NCBI GenBank assembly: GCA_031551255.1
Contig: JAVBNW010000047.1
Span: forward strand, 1-30,420
DNA: 30,420 nucleotides
Source of the DNA: JAVBNW01 sp031551255
GTDB taxonomy: Bacteria > Bacillota > Clostridia > Christensenellales > UBA1750
Direction of reading: 5' to 3'
The notes beneath the pieces are model-generated. The model searched no databases, had not been told where the DNA came from, and saw nothing but the letters and a program-made list of their open reading frames with translations. The translations under genes and the position numbers were made by a program. This document shows, piece by piece, positions 14,542 to 22,337 of the stretch. How positions within the stretch are numbered: position 1 is the first letter of the stretch; the number at the start of each line of letters is the position of its first letter.

Positions 14542-14643
14542 CGGCCGCTTGCATCATCAATCTATCAACTAGGCCCAAGCGCAAATCTCATGTTCCGGGC
14601 GGTTTAAACCGTGGGCCGCGGCCGACGTTCAAGGGGTGAAACA

Positions 14644-15066
14644 ATGCTCGAAAAGATTTTTAACGGCAGAACCATGTCGGGGCTTGAGAAGGCGATGGAC
14701 GCCACCAAGCTGCGCGACAGCGTGATCAACCACAATATCGCCAACAACGATACCCCCGATTATAAGCGCAAGTATGTCGAGTTTGAGCAATACATGCTGG
14801 CGGCGATGAGCGAAGATGAAGATTCCGGCTTCCGCCTGCGCCGCACGCGTTCGGGCCACATGGATACGACCGACAAAATCGATTTTTCTAATATTTCCGG
14901 CGTGGTAAAGCAAGACAATTCCACCACGCTTCGCATGGACGGCAACAACGTCGATATCGAGCACGAGATGAACGAACAGGCGAAAAATCAGGTTCACTAC
15001 AATACGCTTGTCGAGCAGCTCAACAGCGAATTCCGCCGCATCCGCGCGGCGATCGGAAGACAGTGA
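14644..15066 (+). CDS. flgB: Flagellar proximal rod protein FlgB
   Basis: A 140-residue rod protein. The N-terminal flagellar basal-body rod signature is near residues 20-40 (LRDSVINHNIANNDTPDYKR), and the C-terminal half (DGNNVDIEHEMNEQAKNQ) is the usual FlgB ending. FlgB forms part of the proximal rod above the MS ring and export gate. The ATG at 14644 has AAGGGGTG 7 bases upstream; an upstream in-frame ATG at 14611 lacks a site. flgC follows 15 bases later, as is standard. Confidence 0.96.
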   Translation: MLEKIFNGRTMSGLEKAMDATKLRDSVINHNIANNDTPDYKRKYVEFEQYMLAAMSEDEDSGFRLRRTRSGHMDTTDKIDFSNISGVVKQDNSTTLRMDGNNVDIEHEMNEQAKNQVHYNTLVEQLNSEFRRIRAAIGRQ

Positions 15067-15081
15067 GCGGAGGGATAGCAC

Positions 15082-15546
15082 ATGGGCTTCTTTAGATCGA
15101 TGGACATCAGCGCGTCGGCGCTGTCGGCGCAGCGCTTCCGCATGGACATCATCGCCGAAAACATCGCCAACGCGCAGACAACTCATACCGCGGACGGCGA
15201 TCCGTACGTGCGCAAGTTTACGATCTTTCAGGAGAGGGAAGGCGGCAACTCCTTCGCGGCGGCGCTTCGCAACGCCTACGCTACGGATGCCTCCACCACT
15301 CCTTCCAAGGCCGTGGGCGCGGGCGTGCGCGTAGTGGAAATCCGCGAGGACAGCGCGCCCTTCAGGCTCGATTACGACCCGACGCATCCCGACGCGGGGG
15401 AAGACGGCTATGTCCGCTACCCCAACGTCGAAATGGTAACCGAGATGGTGGATATGATGAGCGCCTACCGCTCGTACGAGGCCAGCATTACCGCGCTTCA
15501 GCAGACCAAGGCGATGGCCATGAAGGCGCTGGAAATCGGCAAATAG
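15082..15546 (+). CDS. flgC: Flagellar basal-body rod protein FlgC
   Basis: A 154-residue proximal rod protein. The N-terminus SASALSAQRFRMDIIAENIANAQTTHT is the classical rod/hook signature with the ANAxTT box, and the C-terminus (VEMVTEMVDMMSAYRSYEASITALQ) is the heptad-rich coiled segment shared by rod, hook and filament cap proteins. The ATG has GGAGGG 8 bases upstream. It is placed between flgB and fliE, as in most Bacillota, and would be exported by the type III apparatus encoded further down. Confidence 0.97.
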   Translation: MGFFRSMDISASALSAQRFRMDIIAENIANAQTTHTADGDPYVRKFTIFQEREGGNSFAAALRNAYATDASTTPSKAVGAGVRVVEIREDSAPFRLDYDPTHPDAGEDGYVRYPNVEMVTEMVDMMSAYRSYEASITALQQTKAMAMKALEIGK

Positions 15547-15587
15547 CCTGCGCGCAAGATTGAACGCGCAATGAGGGAGGTCAATTT

Positions 15588-15902
15588 ATGAGCAACGATA
15601 TGCGAATTACCGCTTCCAACGCCATGCTGCGCGGGCTGGACACGATGCTCCACAAAGAAGGGGCCGCGGACGCCCTTTCGGAAGGCTCGTCCTTTGCGAA
15701 TATCCTGAGCGGCGTGATTGGCCAGGCGAACGAAACCGACGCGACCGCGCACAGCTCCATCGGCTCCATGATGACCGGGGATTACGACCCGGATGTCGTG
15801 ATGGTCAGTTCCGTGAAGGCCGAACTTGCGCTGAACCTGGTGCTTCAGGTTCGCGATAAGGCGCTTGAAGCATACAACGACATTATGCGGATGCAGGTAT
15901 AA
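15588..15902 (+). CDS. fliE: Flagellar hook-basal body complex protein FliE
   Basis: A 104-residue protein that joins the MS ring and export gate to the rod. The C-terminal SSVKAELALNLVLQVRDKALEAYNDIMRMQV is the highly conserved FliE ending, and the length is normal. The ATG has GGGAGG 7 bases upstream. In most relatives fliF, fliG, fliH, fliI and others follow; here the next gene is fliO after a gap of 185 bases that holds a weak GGGGC/GCCCC hairpin with four T residues (16026-16042). Confidence 0.95.
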   Translation: MSNDMRITASNAMLRGLDTMLHKEGAADALSEGSSFANILSGVIGQANETDATAHSSIGSMMTGDYDPDVVMVSSVKAELALNLVLQVRDKALEAYNDIMRMQV

Positions 15903-16087
15903 GCCTATCCTTCGCAGCTGCGGACGAATGCGCCCCGCCTCACATCGGGCACCGTTTTGCTGATTAAGATCATTACATATTGGCGATGCGCTTTCATTCA
16001 CGTCGGGCCGCATTCATCGCGGGAGGGGGCTTTGCCCCTTTTCGCCTTACTGAGCCTGCAACCGGCATAACGAGAAGGAGGGCGCGC

Positions 16088-16612
16088 GTGCCGCTCGTGT
16101 TTGCACTGCTTACCGGGGCTGAGAAGCCGTCCGGAGGCTATAGCTTCGGGGATGTATTTCAGCTGGTCGTCGTGCTGCTGGTGATGGCGGCGGTGATTGC
16201 CGCGGCCTATTTTCTCACACGCCTGATCGCCGGCGGTAACCTGCGCATGCAGAGGCAGCTGAACCGAATGAAGGTGGTGGACCGCCTGATTATCGCCAGG
16301 GACCGCGCCGTGGTCGTGATCGAGCTGGGCGGGCGCTACTATATGGTGGGCGTGGGGGGTAATGCCATCACTCTGCTTACGGAAGTGGATGGCTCGCCCT
16401 ATGGGCAGGAAGAACCTGTGGCGGGCGGAGCGAGCTTTTTGAGCGCGCTTCAGGGCAAACTTGCGCCTAAAGACTCCGCCCGACGCGGGGCGGCGGACCC
16501 CTCGCGCGACCGGGACGCGAGCACCCAACAAGAAGAGATGGAGCGCGCCCTGGAGAGAATGCGCGCCCGCTCCAAGTCGTGGGACGAGCACGGAAAGGAC
16601 CGTAATGAGTAG
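16088..16612 (+). CDS. fliO: Flagellar biosynthetic protein FliO
   Basis: A 174-residue membrane protein that helps assemble the FliP ring of the export gate. It has a single strong membrane helix (about residues 22-43, VFQLVVVLLVMAAVIAAAY), then a small beta-domain with VVDRLIIARDRAVVVIELGGRYYMVGVGG, typical for FliO/FliZ. A charged C-terminal tail follows. The GTG at 16088 was chosen because GAAGGAGGG lies 6 bases upstream; the frame is open for 36 further codons without a site. Its end overlaps the fliP start by 8 bases, so the two are coupled. Confidence 0.88.
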   Translation: MPLVFALLTGAEKPSGGYSFGDVFQLVVVLLVMAAVIAAAYFLTRLIAGGNLRMQRQLNRMKVVDRLIIARDRAVVVIELGGRYYMVGVGGNAITLLTEVDGSPYGQEEPVAGGASFLSALQGKLAPKDSARRGAADPSRDRDASTQQEEMERALERMRARSKSWDEHGKDRNE

Positions 16613-17630
16613 CCGCCGCGCCGCGCGGGAAAACCGCCGGGCGTCGTCTACGCTTTGGCGCGCGAAGCGCCCGGCCTTAAAGCCGTGGGCGGCGCTTGTT
16701 TTGTTGGCCCTTATCGGCATCGCAACGCTTCTGCCGCTGACGCTCAACGCCGCGGCAACGGCGAGCCCGACGCCTACGCCTACGCCGCCGGCCACCGCGC
16801 AGCCCACCTCTTCCCCGACGATGAGTTTTGAAACGCCTACCCCGTTGCCCTCCGGCGAAGAGTTTTTTGGAACCGACGGAAGGACCAACGTGGCCGATTA
16901 CGACAACCCCGCTTTTCAAACGGGGCTGACCGGCTCGCCGACCGACGCTACCGCCTCGGGCTATCTGGATGAACTTCTTAGGGATAACGCCGATACCGTG
17001 GATATCGTCATTTTGCTTACGCTTCTGGCCCTGGTGCCGACGATGTTGATCATGTTGACGGGCTTTACCCGCATCGTGATCGTGCTCGGGTTTACCCGCA
17101 ACGCCCTGGGTACGCAGAACATGCCGCCCAACCAGGTGATCATCGGCCTTTCGCTGTTTTTGACGTTCTTTTTGGTGCAGCCGATGCTCACAACCATCAA
17201 CGACACCGCGCTGGAGCCGTACTTGGCCGAGGAGATCACGATTTCCGAGGCGACGGAGCTGGCGATGGAGCCGATCCGCTCCTTTATGCTCAGGCAGACG
17301 TGGAAGACGGACGTCAACCTGTTTCTGGAGATTGGGAACGTCGATCCGGACACCATCGAAATCGACGACGCAAACAGCACATCGAACATACCCAATCACA
17401 TTCTGATCCCCGCCTTCTTGACCAGCGAGCTTAAGCATGCGTTTTGGATGGGCTTTTGCATCTACATTCCCTTTATCGTCATCGATATGATCGTGGCGTC
17501 CACGCTGATGAGCATGGGCATGATGATGCTCCCGCCGGTGATGATTTCCCTGCCGTTTAAGATCCTCTTATTCGTGTCGGTAGACGGGTGGAATCTCGTG
17601 ATCAAGACGCTTTTGACGGGCTTTCGCTAA
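16605..17630 (+). CDS. fliP: Flagellar export gate protein FliP with extended N-terminus
   Basis: A 341-residue core protein of the flagellar type III export gate. The FliP core starts near residue 125 (TLLALVPTMLIMLTGFTRIVIVLGF) and includes LGTQNMPPNQVIIGLSLFLTFF and the C-terminal MSMGMMMLPPVMISLPFK signature. The N-terminal part is longer than in usual FliP (about 220-250 residues). It has basic residues 2-28, a hydrophobic signal-anchor-like helix (about 29-47), then a Thr/Pro-rich stretch (TPTPTPP) and an acidic linker to about 110. A short insert (about DPDTIEIDDANSTSN) lies before the third core helix. The ATG at 16605 has AAAGGA upstream and overlaps fliO. The TAA stop is also the first base triplet of a hairpin repeat. 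Confidence 0.95.
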   Translation: MSSRRAARENRRASSTLWRAKRPALKPWAALVLLALIGIATLLPLTLNAAATASPTPTPTPPATAQPTSSPTMSFETPTPLPSGEEFFGTDGRTNVADYDNPAFQTGLTGSPTDATASGYLDELLRDNADTVDIVILLTLLALVPTMLIMLTGFTRIVIVLGFTRNALGTQNMPPNQVIIGLSLFLTFFLVQPMLTTINDTALEPYLAEEITISEATELAMEPIRSFMLRQTWKTDVNLFLEIGNVDPDTIEIDDANSTSNIPNHILIPAFLTSELKHAFWMGFCIYIPFIVIDMIVASTLMSMGMMMLPPVMISLPFKILLFVSVDGWNLVIKTLLTGFR

Positions 17631-17745
17631 CTCGTCGGGGCGCACTGCGCTTCGTGCCCGCACAACGCTGCGGCGTTGCGTGGGCACGTCCGCTCCGTGG
17701 CCCCTCCTCTTCCCATAAGACGCTGAGGCGTCTTATGGGAGTAAG
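17628..17745 (+). repeat. Two-hairpin repeat starting at the fliP stop codon
   Basis: It begins with TAACTCGTCGG, whose TAA is the stop of fliP. Hairpin one (17654-17687) has an imperfect 15-base stem with loop TGCG. A linker ending in CCTCCTCTTCC leads to hairpin two (17712-17739), a perfect 12-bp stem with loop TGAG, followed by AAGAACGAGG. The same layout with different stem sequences is found at 30270-30392, also starting at a stop codon. Confidence 0.8.
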
Positions 17746-17769
17746 AAGAACGAGGAACGCGGCGCCCAC

Positions 17770-17925
17770 TTCTTGCTCCGCCATCCCCAATCCTCAAAAT
17801 CGCCTCAGCGATTTAGGGGGTGAGGAACGGAGGATGCACGTATCGTCGGTTTCCGCTCCGTCGTTCTCAATCCTCAAAATCGCCTCAGCGGTTTTGAGGA
17901 AGAGGAGGAGCGGCGGAGTGAACGA
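17770..17925 (-). repeat. Inverted copies of the TGAG-loop hairpin between fliP and fliQ
   Basis: Two more hairpins of the same family lie in the opposite direction, as shown by loop CTCA (the complement of TGAG): 17797-17814 (7-bp stem) and 17871-17900 (13-bp stem with one T-G pair). On the minus strand the second is preceded by CCTCCTCTTCC and followed by a GAACGACGG-like end, the same flanks as in the forward copies. Together with the forward copy they fill the 359 bases between fliP and fliQ; no separate gene is seen there. Confidence 0.72.
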
Positions 17926-17989
17926 GCTTTCGCGCTACAGCGTGGAAGCGAGCGATACGCAGCCCGCGACGACGAGGAGGGGTGGTTGC

Positions 17990-18262
17990 TTGAGCCAGAA
18001 CGATATCATCAGCATCATGCACGATGCGGTATATACTACGCTGATCGTGGCGGCCCCGCTGCTGGGCGTCGGGCTGCTGGTCGGCCTGTTGGTTTCCATC
18101 TTTCAGGCCACGACGCAGATCAACGAGCAGACGCTTTCCTTTGTGCCCAAGCTCATCGCCATCATGGTGGTATTGATCCTCTGCTTCGGGTGGATGATGA
18201 CGACGGTAGGAGGCTTTACCACGCGCCTGTTTGAATTTATGGCGACATTCGGCGGGCAGTAG
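17990..18262 (+). CDS. fliQ: Flagellar biosynthetic protein FliQ
   Basis: A 90-residue export gate protein with two membrane helices, the normal length for FliQ. Signatures include an N-terminal amphipathic start SQNDIISIMHDA, the first helix with APLLGVGLLVGLLVSIFQA, the loop TTQINEQTLSFVPKL and the second helix up to GGFTTRLFEF. It starts at TTG (17990) with GAGGAGGGGTGG upstream; no ATG is available before the conserved start. An open frame reaches back into fliP, but that stretch is the hairpin repeat. It is separated from fliP by 359 bases of repeats, which is unusual for this tight gene pair. Confidence 0.95.
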   Translation: MSQNDIISIMHDAVYTTLIVAAPLLGVGLLVGLLVSIFQATTQINEQTLSFVPKLIAIMVVLILCFGWMMTTVGGFTTRLFEFMATFGGQ

Positions 18263-18287
18263 GCTGTGCATAGTAGAGTGCATAGCC
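18263..18287 (+). other. Hairpin directly after fliQ
   Basis: Starting at the last base of the fliQ stop, GGCTGTGCA pairs with TGCATAGCC (18279-18287, one G-U) around TAGTAGAG. There is no T-run, so it is more likely an mRNA-stability or processing hairpin than a terminator. Confidence 0.45.
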
Positions 18288-18348
18288 GTTAGGCGGAATC
18301 AAACAGCATCCGGCCCGGGTGCGGTCCGGCGGCGAATCGGGGGACAGA

Positions 18349-19131
18349 ATGGAGCGATTGCTGGCAATTTTGCCCGCGAATCTAGATTACGCGCTGCTGC
18401 TGATGCTGCGCGTCAGCGCGCTGATCTTTTCCTCGCCCATCTTCGGCAGGCAAACGGTGCCCGCAGTGGTGAAAATTTGCTTTTGCCTGGCGGTTACCGC
18501 CGCGATGCTCGCGGGCGCGCCGGTGGCCCCCATTTCGATCGGAGGGCTCATCCCCTACATGCTGCTGTGCGCAACCGAGCTGCTCTTTGGCGTGATCTTG
18601 GGCTTTGTCACCACCATGTTTTTCTCTCTCACCTTTACGGCGGGGCACCTCATCGATACGCAGATGGGCTTTGGCATGGTGAACGTATACGATCCCCAAT
18701 CGGGCTCGCAGGTGCCGGTTACCGGCAACCTGTACAACCTCGTGCTGCTTCTGGTGTTTTTTACCGTGGGCGGGCACCTGAGGCTTATCGAGCTCGTGCA
18801 CGCAACCCTTGTGCGCATCCCTGTGGGCGGGGTGACGCTTTCTAGAGATCTTGCGCTGGCGGCCGTGGAGGCGTTTTCAAGATCCGTGGTGCTGGCGCTG
18901 CACGTCGCCATGCCCTACCTTGCGTCGGGCCTTCTGGCCGAAGCGGCGCTGGGCATCATCATCCGTTCCGTGCCGCAGATGAATATGTTCGTGATTGGCA
19001 TGCCGTTGAAGGTTTTGATCGGCTTTTTGATGCTGATGATCGTCATGCCGGCCTATGTTCACTATACCTCCACCATTTTCGACAGCATGTTCCTTTCCAT
19101 CGACACGATGTTTTCCGCGCTTGCGGCGTAA
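18349..19131 (+). CDS. fliR: Flagellar biosynthetic protein FliR
   Basis: A 260-residue export gate protein with about six membrane helices. The signatures ALIFSSPIFGRQTVPAVVK and TAGHLIDTQMGFGMVNVYDP near the middle are typical of FliR, and the C-terminal RSVPQMNMFVIGMPLKVLIGF is nearly invariant in the family. It forms one subunit of the FliP5-FliQ4-FliR1 gate. The ATG at 18349 was preferred over an upstream ATG at 18319 because GGGGGA lies just before it and the N-terminus fits family length. flhB follows 12 bases later. Confidence 0.96.
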   Translation: MERLLAILPANLDYALLLMLRVSALIFSSPIFGRQTVPAVVKICFCLAVTAAMLAGAPVAPISIGGLIPYMLLCATELLFGVILGFVTTMFFSLTFTAGHLIDTQMGFGMVNVYDPQSGSQVPVTGNLYNLVLLLVFFTVGGHLRLIELVHATLVRIPVGGVTLSRDLALAAVEAFSRSVVLALHVAMPYLASGLLAEAALGIIIRSVPQMNMFVIGMPLKVLIGFLMLMIVMPAYVHYTSTIFDSMFLSIDTMFSALAA

Positions 19132-19143
19132 AGGGGAGCGTCT

Positions 19144-20211
19144 ATGAGCCAGTCCGGCGAGAGAACCGAAAGAGCAACCCCCAAAAAGCGAAGGGACGCG
19201 CGCGAGCGCGGCCAGGTGCTCAAATCTACCGAGGTGAACACCGCGGCCTCGCTCTTGGGCATGTTTGCCGTGCTCAAGGCGCTGGCGCCCTACATCGGCG
19301 TCAGGGCGCAGCTGTTCATAGAAAGGCATTTAAACGGCGAGTTTGCGCTGAGCGAGGATGCGTTTCATTGGGCGAACACCGGCAGGATGACCATTCAAGT
19401 GCTTATCGACGCGATGCTGATCCTTCTGCCGCTCGTCGGGGCGGCGCTCGTGATCGGCCTGGTCGTCAACTACTTGCAAGTGGGCTTTCTCTTCAGCACA
19501 AAAGCGCTCGCGCCCAAGTTTTCGCGGCTGAATCCGGCGCAGGGCTTCAAGCGGATTTTTTCGACAAGATCCTTGGTGGAACTTGTAAAATCGACCTTAA
19601 AGGTAGTCATTTTAGGCAAAATCGTGTATGATGAGTATACGAACAATCTCGTCTCCATCCCCCTTATGATGACGCTTCCGCTCGATGTCGCCATCGCGCG
19701 CATCGTCGATACCATTTTGATGATCGGCATCAAAGCGGGCTTTGCGCTCCTTATGGTGGCCGCCGCCGATTTTCTGTATCAGTGGTGGTCTTACGAAAAA
19801 GAGCTGCGTATGACGAAGCAGGAAGTGAAAGACGAATACAAAATGATGGAGGGCGACCCGCAGGTCAAGAGCAAAATTCGCCAAAAACAGCGGCAAATGG
19901 GCATGATGCGCATGATGCAGGCAGTGCCGCAGGCAGACGTGGTCATCACCAACCCTACGCATTATGCGGTGGCGCTTCGGTATCTCGAGGGCGAGATGGC
20001 CGCGCCCGAGGTGGTTGCCAAGGGCAAGGATTTGCTCGCCAAGCGCATTCGCGAAATCGCCGCGGAAAACGACGTAAGAATCGTGGAGAACAAGCCGGTG
20101 GCCCAAGGCCTCTTCTTCTTTTGCGAGGTGGGCGATCCCATTCCCGAAAATATGTATCAGGCGGTAGCCGAAATTCTCGCGGTGGTATTCCGCGCCAGGC
20201 GCACTGCATAA
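19144..20211 (+). CDS. flhB: Flagellar export switch protein FlhB
   Basis: A 355-residue inner-membrane protein that switches the export apparatus from rod/hook to filament substrates. The N-terminus GERTERATPKKRRDARERGQV is the family start, four membrane helices follow, and the cytoplasmic domain holds the self-cleaving NPTH motif at 270-273 (TNPTHYAVALRY). The KGKDLLAKRIREIA segment and EN-KPVAQ downstream are typical FlhB-C. The ATG has AGGGGAG 6 bases upstream. It stands between fliR and flhA, the usual order. Confidence 0.97.
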   Translation: MSQSGERTERATPKKRRDARERGQVLKSTEVNTAASLLGMFAVLKALAPYIGVRAQLFIERHLNGEFALSEDAFHWANTGRMTIQVLIDAMLILLPLVGAALVIGLVVNYLQVGFLFSTKALAPKFSRLNPAQGFKRIFSTRSLVELVKSTLKVVILGKIVYDEYTNNLVSIPLMMTLPLDVAIARIVDTILMIGIKAGFALLMVAAADFLYQWWSYEKELRMTKQEVKDEYKMMEGDPQVKSKIRQKQRQMGMMRMMQAVPQADVVITNPTHYAVALRYLEGEMAAPEVVAKGKDLLAKRIREIAAENDVRIVENKPVAQGLFFFCEVGDPIPENMYQAVAEILAVVFRARRTA

Positions 20212-20264
20212 CCTAAGACAAGCTTTGAAGCCATAACGGCAAAAACAGGCAAAGGAGGCGCGGG

Positions 20265-22337
20265 ATGAACGCAGCGGCCACACAATCCTCGTTTAAACTA
20301 TCCGATGTTCTCGTCGCCGCGCTGATCATTGCGATCGTGGGCATCTTTATTTTTATGGTGCCCCCCGTTCTTCTGGATGTCTTGCTGGTGATCAACATCA
20401 CGCTGTCGGTCATCATTCTGCTCATCACGCTCAACATCAAAAAGTCGCTGGAGTTTTCCATCTTTCCCTCGTTGCTTCTGATTACGACGCTGTTTAGGCT
20501 TACGCTGAACGTATCGTCCACAAAGCTCATTCTGGGCAACAACGGCGATGCGGGCAATGTCATCTCTACGTTCGGTTCGGTGGTTATCGGCTCGAACATC
20601 GTCGTGGGCGTCATCGTGTTCTTTATCATCGTCATGGTGCAGTTTATCGTCATCACCAAGGGCGCGGAGCGCGTGGCCGAGGTCGCCGCGCGCTTCACGC
20701 TGGACGCCATGCCCGGCAAGCAGATGGCCATTGACGCGGATTTAAACTCCGGCCTCATCGACGAACAGGGTGCAAAGCAGCGCCGTTCGGACATCCAACG
20801 CGAGGCGGATTTCTTCGGCGCAATGGACGGCGCATCCAAGTTTGTCAAGGGCGACGCGATCATGGGCATCTTGATCACGTTCGTCAACATCATCGGCGGC
20901 ATCGTCATGGGCATGATGAATGAAAACTTGCCCTTTGGCGACATCATAAGCAAGTACATCCTAGTTACCATCGGCGATGGGCTCGTCAGCCAGATCCCCG
21001 CGCTGCTCATTTCGACATCCATGGGCATCGTCGTCACTCGCGCGGCCTCCGAAGGTTCTATGGGCCAGGAGATGATCAGGCAGCTGGTCTCCCAGCCGTT
21101 CGTGCTCATCATGGCGGGGGTTTTGCTGGCGCTGATGTGCTTTATTCCCGGTTTTCCGGTGCCGGCGCTATTGCCGATGTCCGCGCTTCTCTTAGCGGTG
21201 GGCATCGTACAGTACCGCGCCCGCCAGGCCGCGCAGGCGCCGGAGGAGGAAGAGGTGGACCTTACCGAGGAGGCCGCCGCCGAAAAGCGCAAGCCCGAAA
21301 ACGTCACCTCGCTTCTGGAGGTGCACCCCATCGAGCTGGAGCTCGGTTATGGCATCATACCGCTGGTGGATGTTTCGCAGGGAGGCGATCTTGTGGATCG
21401 CGTCGTGATGATCCGCCGCCAGTGCGCGCTCGATTTGGGCATCATCGTACCCTCCATACGCCTTAGGGACAACATACAAATCGGCAACAACGAGTATGTG
21501 ATCAAGATCAAGGGCGTGGAGGTATCCCGAGGGGAAGTGCTGCTGGATCACTTTATGGCGCTTAACCCCGGCAACGCCACCGGCACGCTATCGGGCATAC
21601 CGACGGTGGAGCCGGCGTTCGGCCTGCCGGCGCAGTGGATTACCGAGCAGGAGCGCGAGCGGGCCGATCTTTACGGCTATACCACCATCGACCCGCCGTC
21701 GGTCATCGCAACGCACTTAACCGAGGTCGTCAAGCGCTACGGCTACGAGCTCTTGTCGCGCCAGCAGGTGCAAACGCTCATGGACAACGTGCGCAAGCAG
21801 CAGCCTGCGCTGGTGGACGAGGTCGTCCCCAAGCTGTTCAGCCTGGGCGAAATTCAAAAAGTTCTGGCAAACCTGTTGCGCGAATCGGTTCCGGTGCGCG
21901 ATATGATCACGATTCTGGAAACCCTTTCCGATTATGGCGGCATCACGCGCGATACCGATCTTTTAACCGAATACTGCCGCCAAAACCTAAAGCGCGCGAT
22001 TTCGCGCCGGTTTGTGCCGGATGGGAAGGCCCGCGTCATTACACTCGACCCGCGGCTTGAACAGGATATCGCCGACCATGTGCGCCAGACGGAGCACGGC
22101 GCATATGTGGCGATGGAACCCGACAAGGTGCAGGCCATTTTTGTTAACTTGCGAAGTGCGATTGAGCGCATGACCAATGCGGGCATTACGCCCCTGGTGC
22201 TTACCTCGCCCAGCGTCAGGCGCCATTTCAAGCGCTTGACCGAGCAGATGGTGCCGGATTTGATCGTGCTGTCCTATAACGAGCTTGAGCAGAACATCGA
22301 GATCTACAGCGACTGGGTGGTGAACATTTCCGGATGA
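20265..22337 (+). CDS. flhA: Flagellar export protein FlhA
   Basis: A 690-residue proton-driven export engine subunit. The first half (about 15-330) has eight membrane helices, and the FHIPEP signature loop (ITKGAERVAEVAARFTLD, AMPGKQMAIDADLNSG) is clear. The C-terminal half is the cytoplasmic nonamer-forming domain that docks chaperone-substrate pairs, with ELELGYGIIPLVD and VIATHLTEVVKRYGYELLSRQ. The length is normal. The ATG has AAAGGAGG 7 bases upstream. Its stop overlaps flhF by four bases (ATGA). Confidence 0.97.
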   Translation: MNAAATQSSFKLSDVLVAALIIAIVGIFIFMVPPVLLDVLLVINITLSVIILLITLNIKKSLEFSIFPSLLLITTLFRLTLNVSSTKLILGNNGDAGNVISTFGSVVIGSNIVVGVIVFFIIVMVQFIVITKGAERVAEVAARFTLDAMPGKQMAIDADLNSGLIDEQGAKQRRSDIQREADFFGAMDGASKFVKGDAIMGILITFVNIIGGIVMGMMNENLPFGDIISKYILVTIGDGLVSQIPALLISTSMGIVVTRAASEGSMGQEMIRQLVSQPFVLIMAGVLLALMCFIPGFPVPALLPMSALLLAVGIVQYRARQAAQAPEEEEVDLTEEAAAEKRKPENVTSLLEVHPIELELGYGIIPLVDVSQGGDLVDRVVMIRRQCALDLGIIVPSIRLRDNIQIGNNEYVIKIKGVEVSRGEVLLDHFMALNPGNATGTLSGIPTVEPAFGLPAQWITEQERERADLYGYTTIDPPSVIATHLTEVVKRYGYELLSRQQVQTLMDNVRKQQPALVDEVVPKLFSLGEIQKVLANLLRESVPVRDMITILETLSDYGGITRDTDLLTEYCRQNLKRAISRRFVPDGKARVITLDPRLEQDIADHVRQTEHGAYVAMEPDKVQAIFVNLRSAIERMTNAGITPLVLTSPSVRRHFKRLTEQMVPDLIVLSYNELEQNIEIYSDWVVNISG

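Noticed and set aside
15903..16087. Promoter, c-di-GMP riboswitch or terminator between fliE and fliO
   Set aside because: Only a 5-bp GGGGC/GCCCC hairpin with four T residues and poor -10-like matches are visible; no GEMM-type core was found here or before the operon.
17588..17989. Extended fliQ frame reaching back into fliP
   Set aside because: The extra residues are encoded by the hairpin repeats; FliQ of normal length starts at the TTG at 17990 with a good ribosome site.
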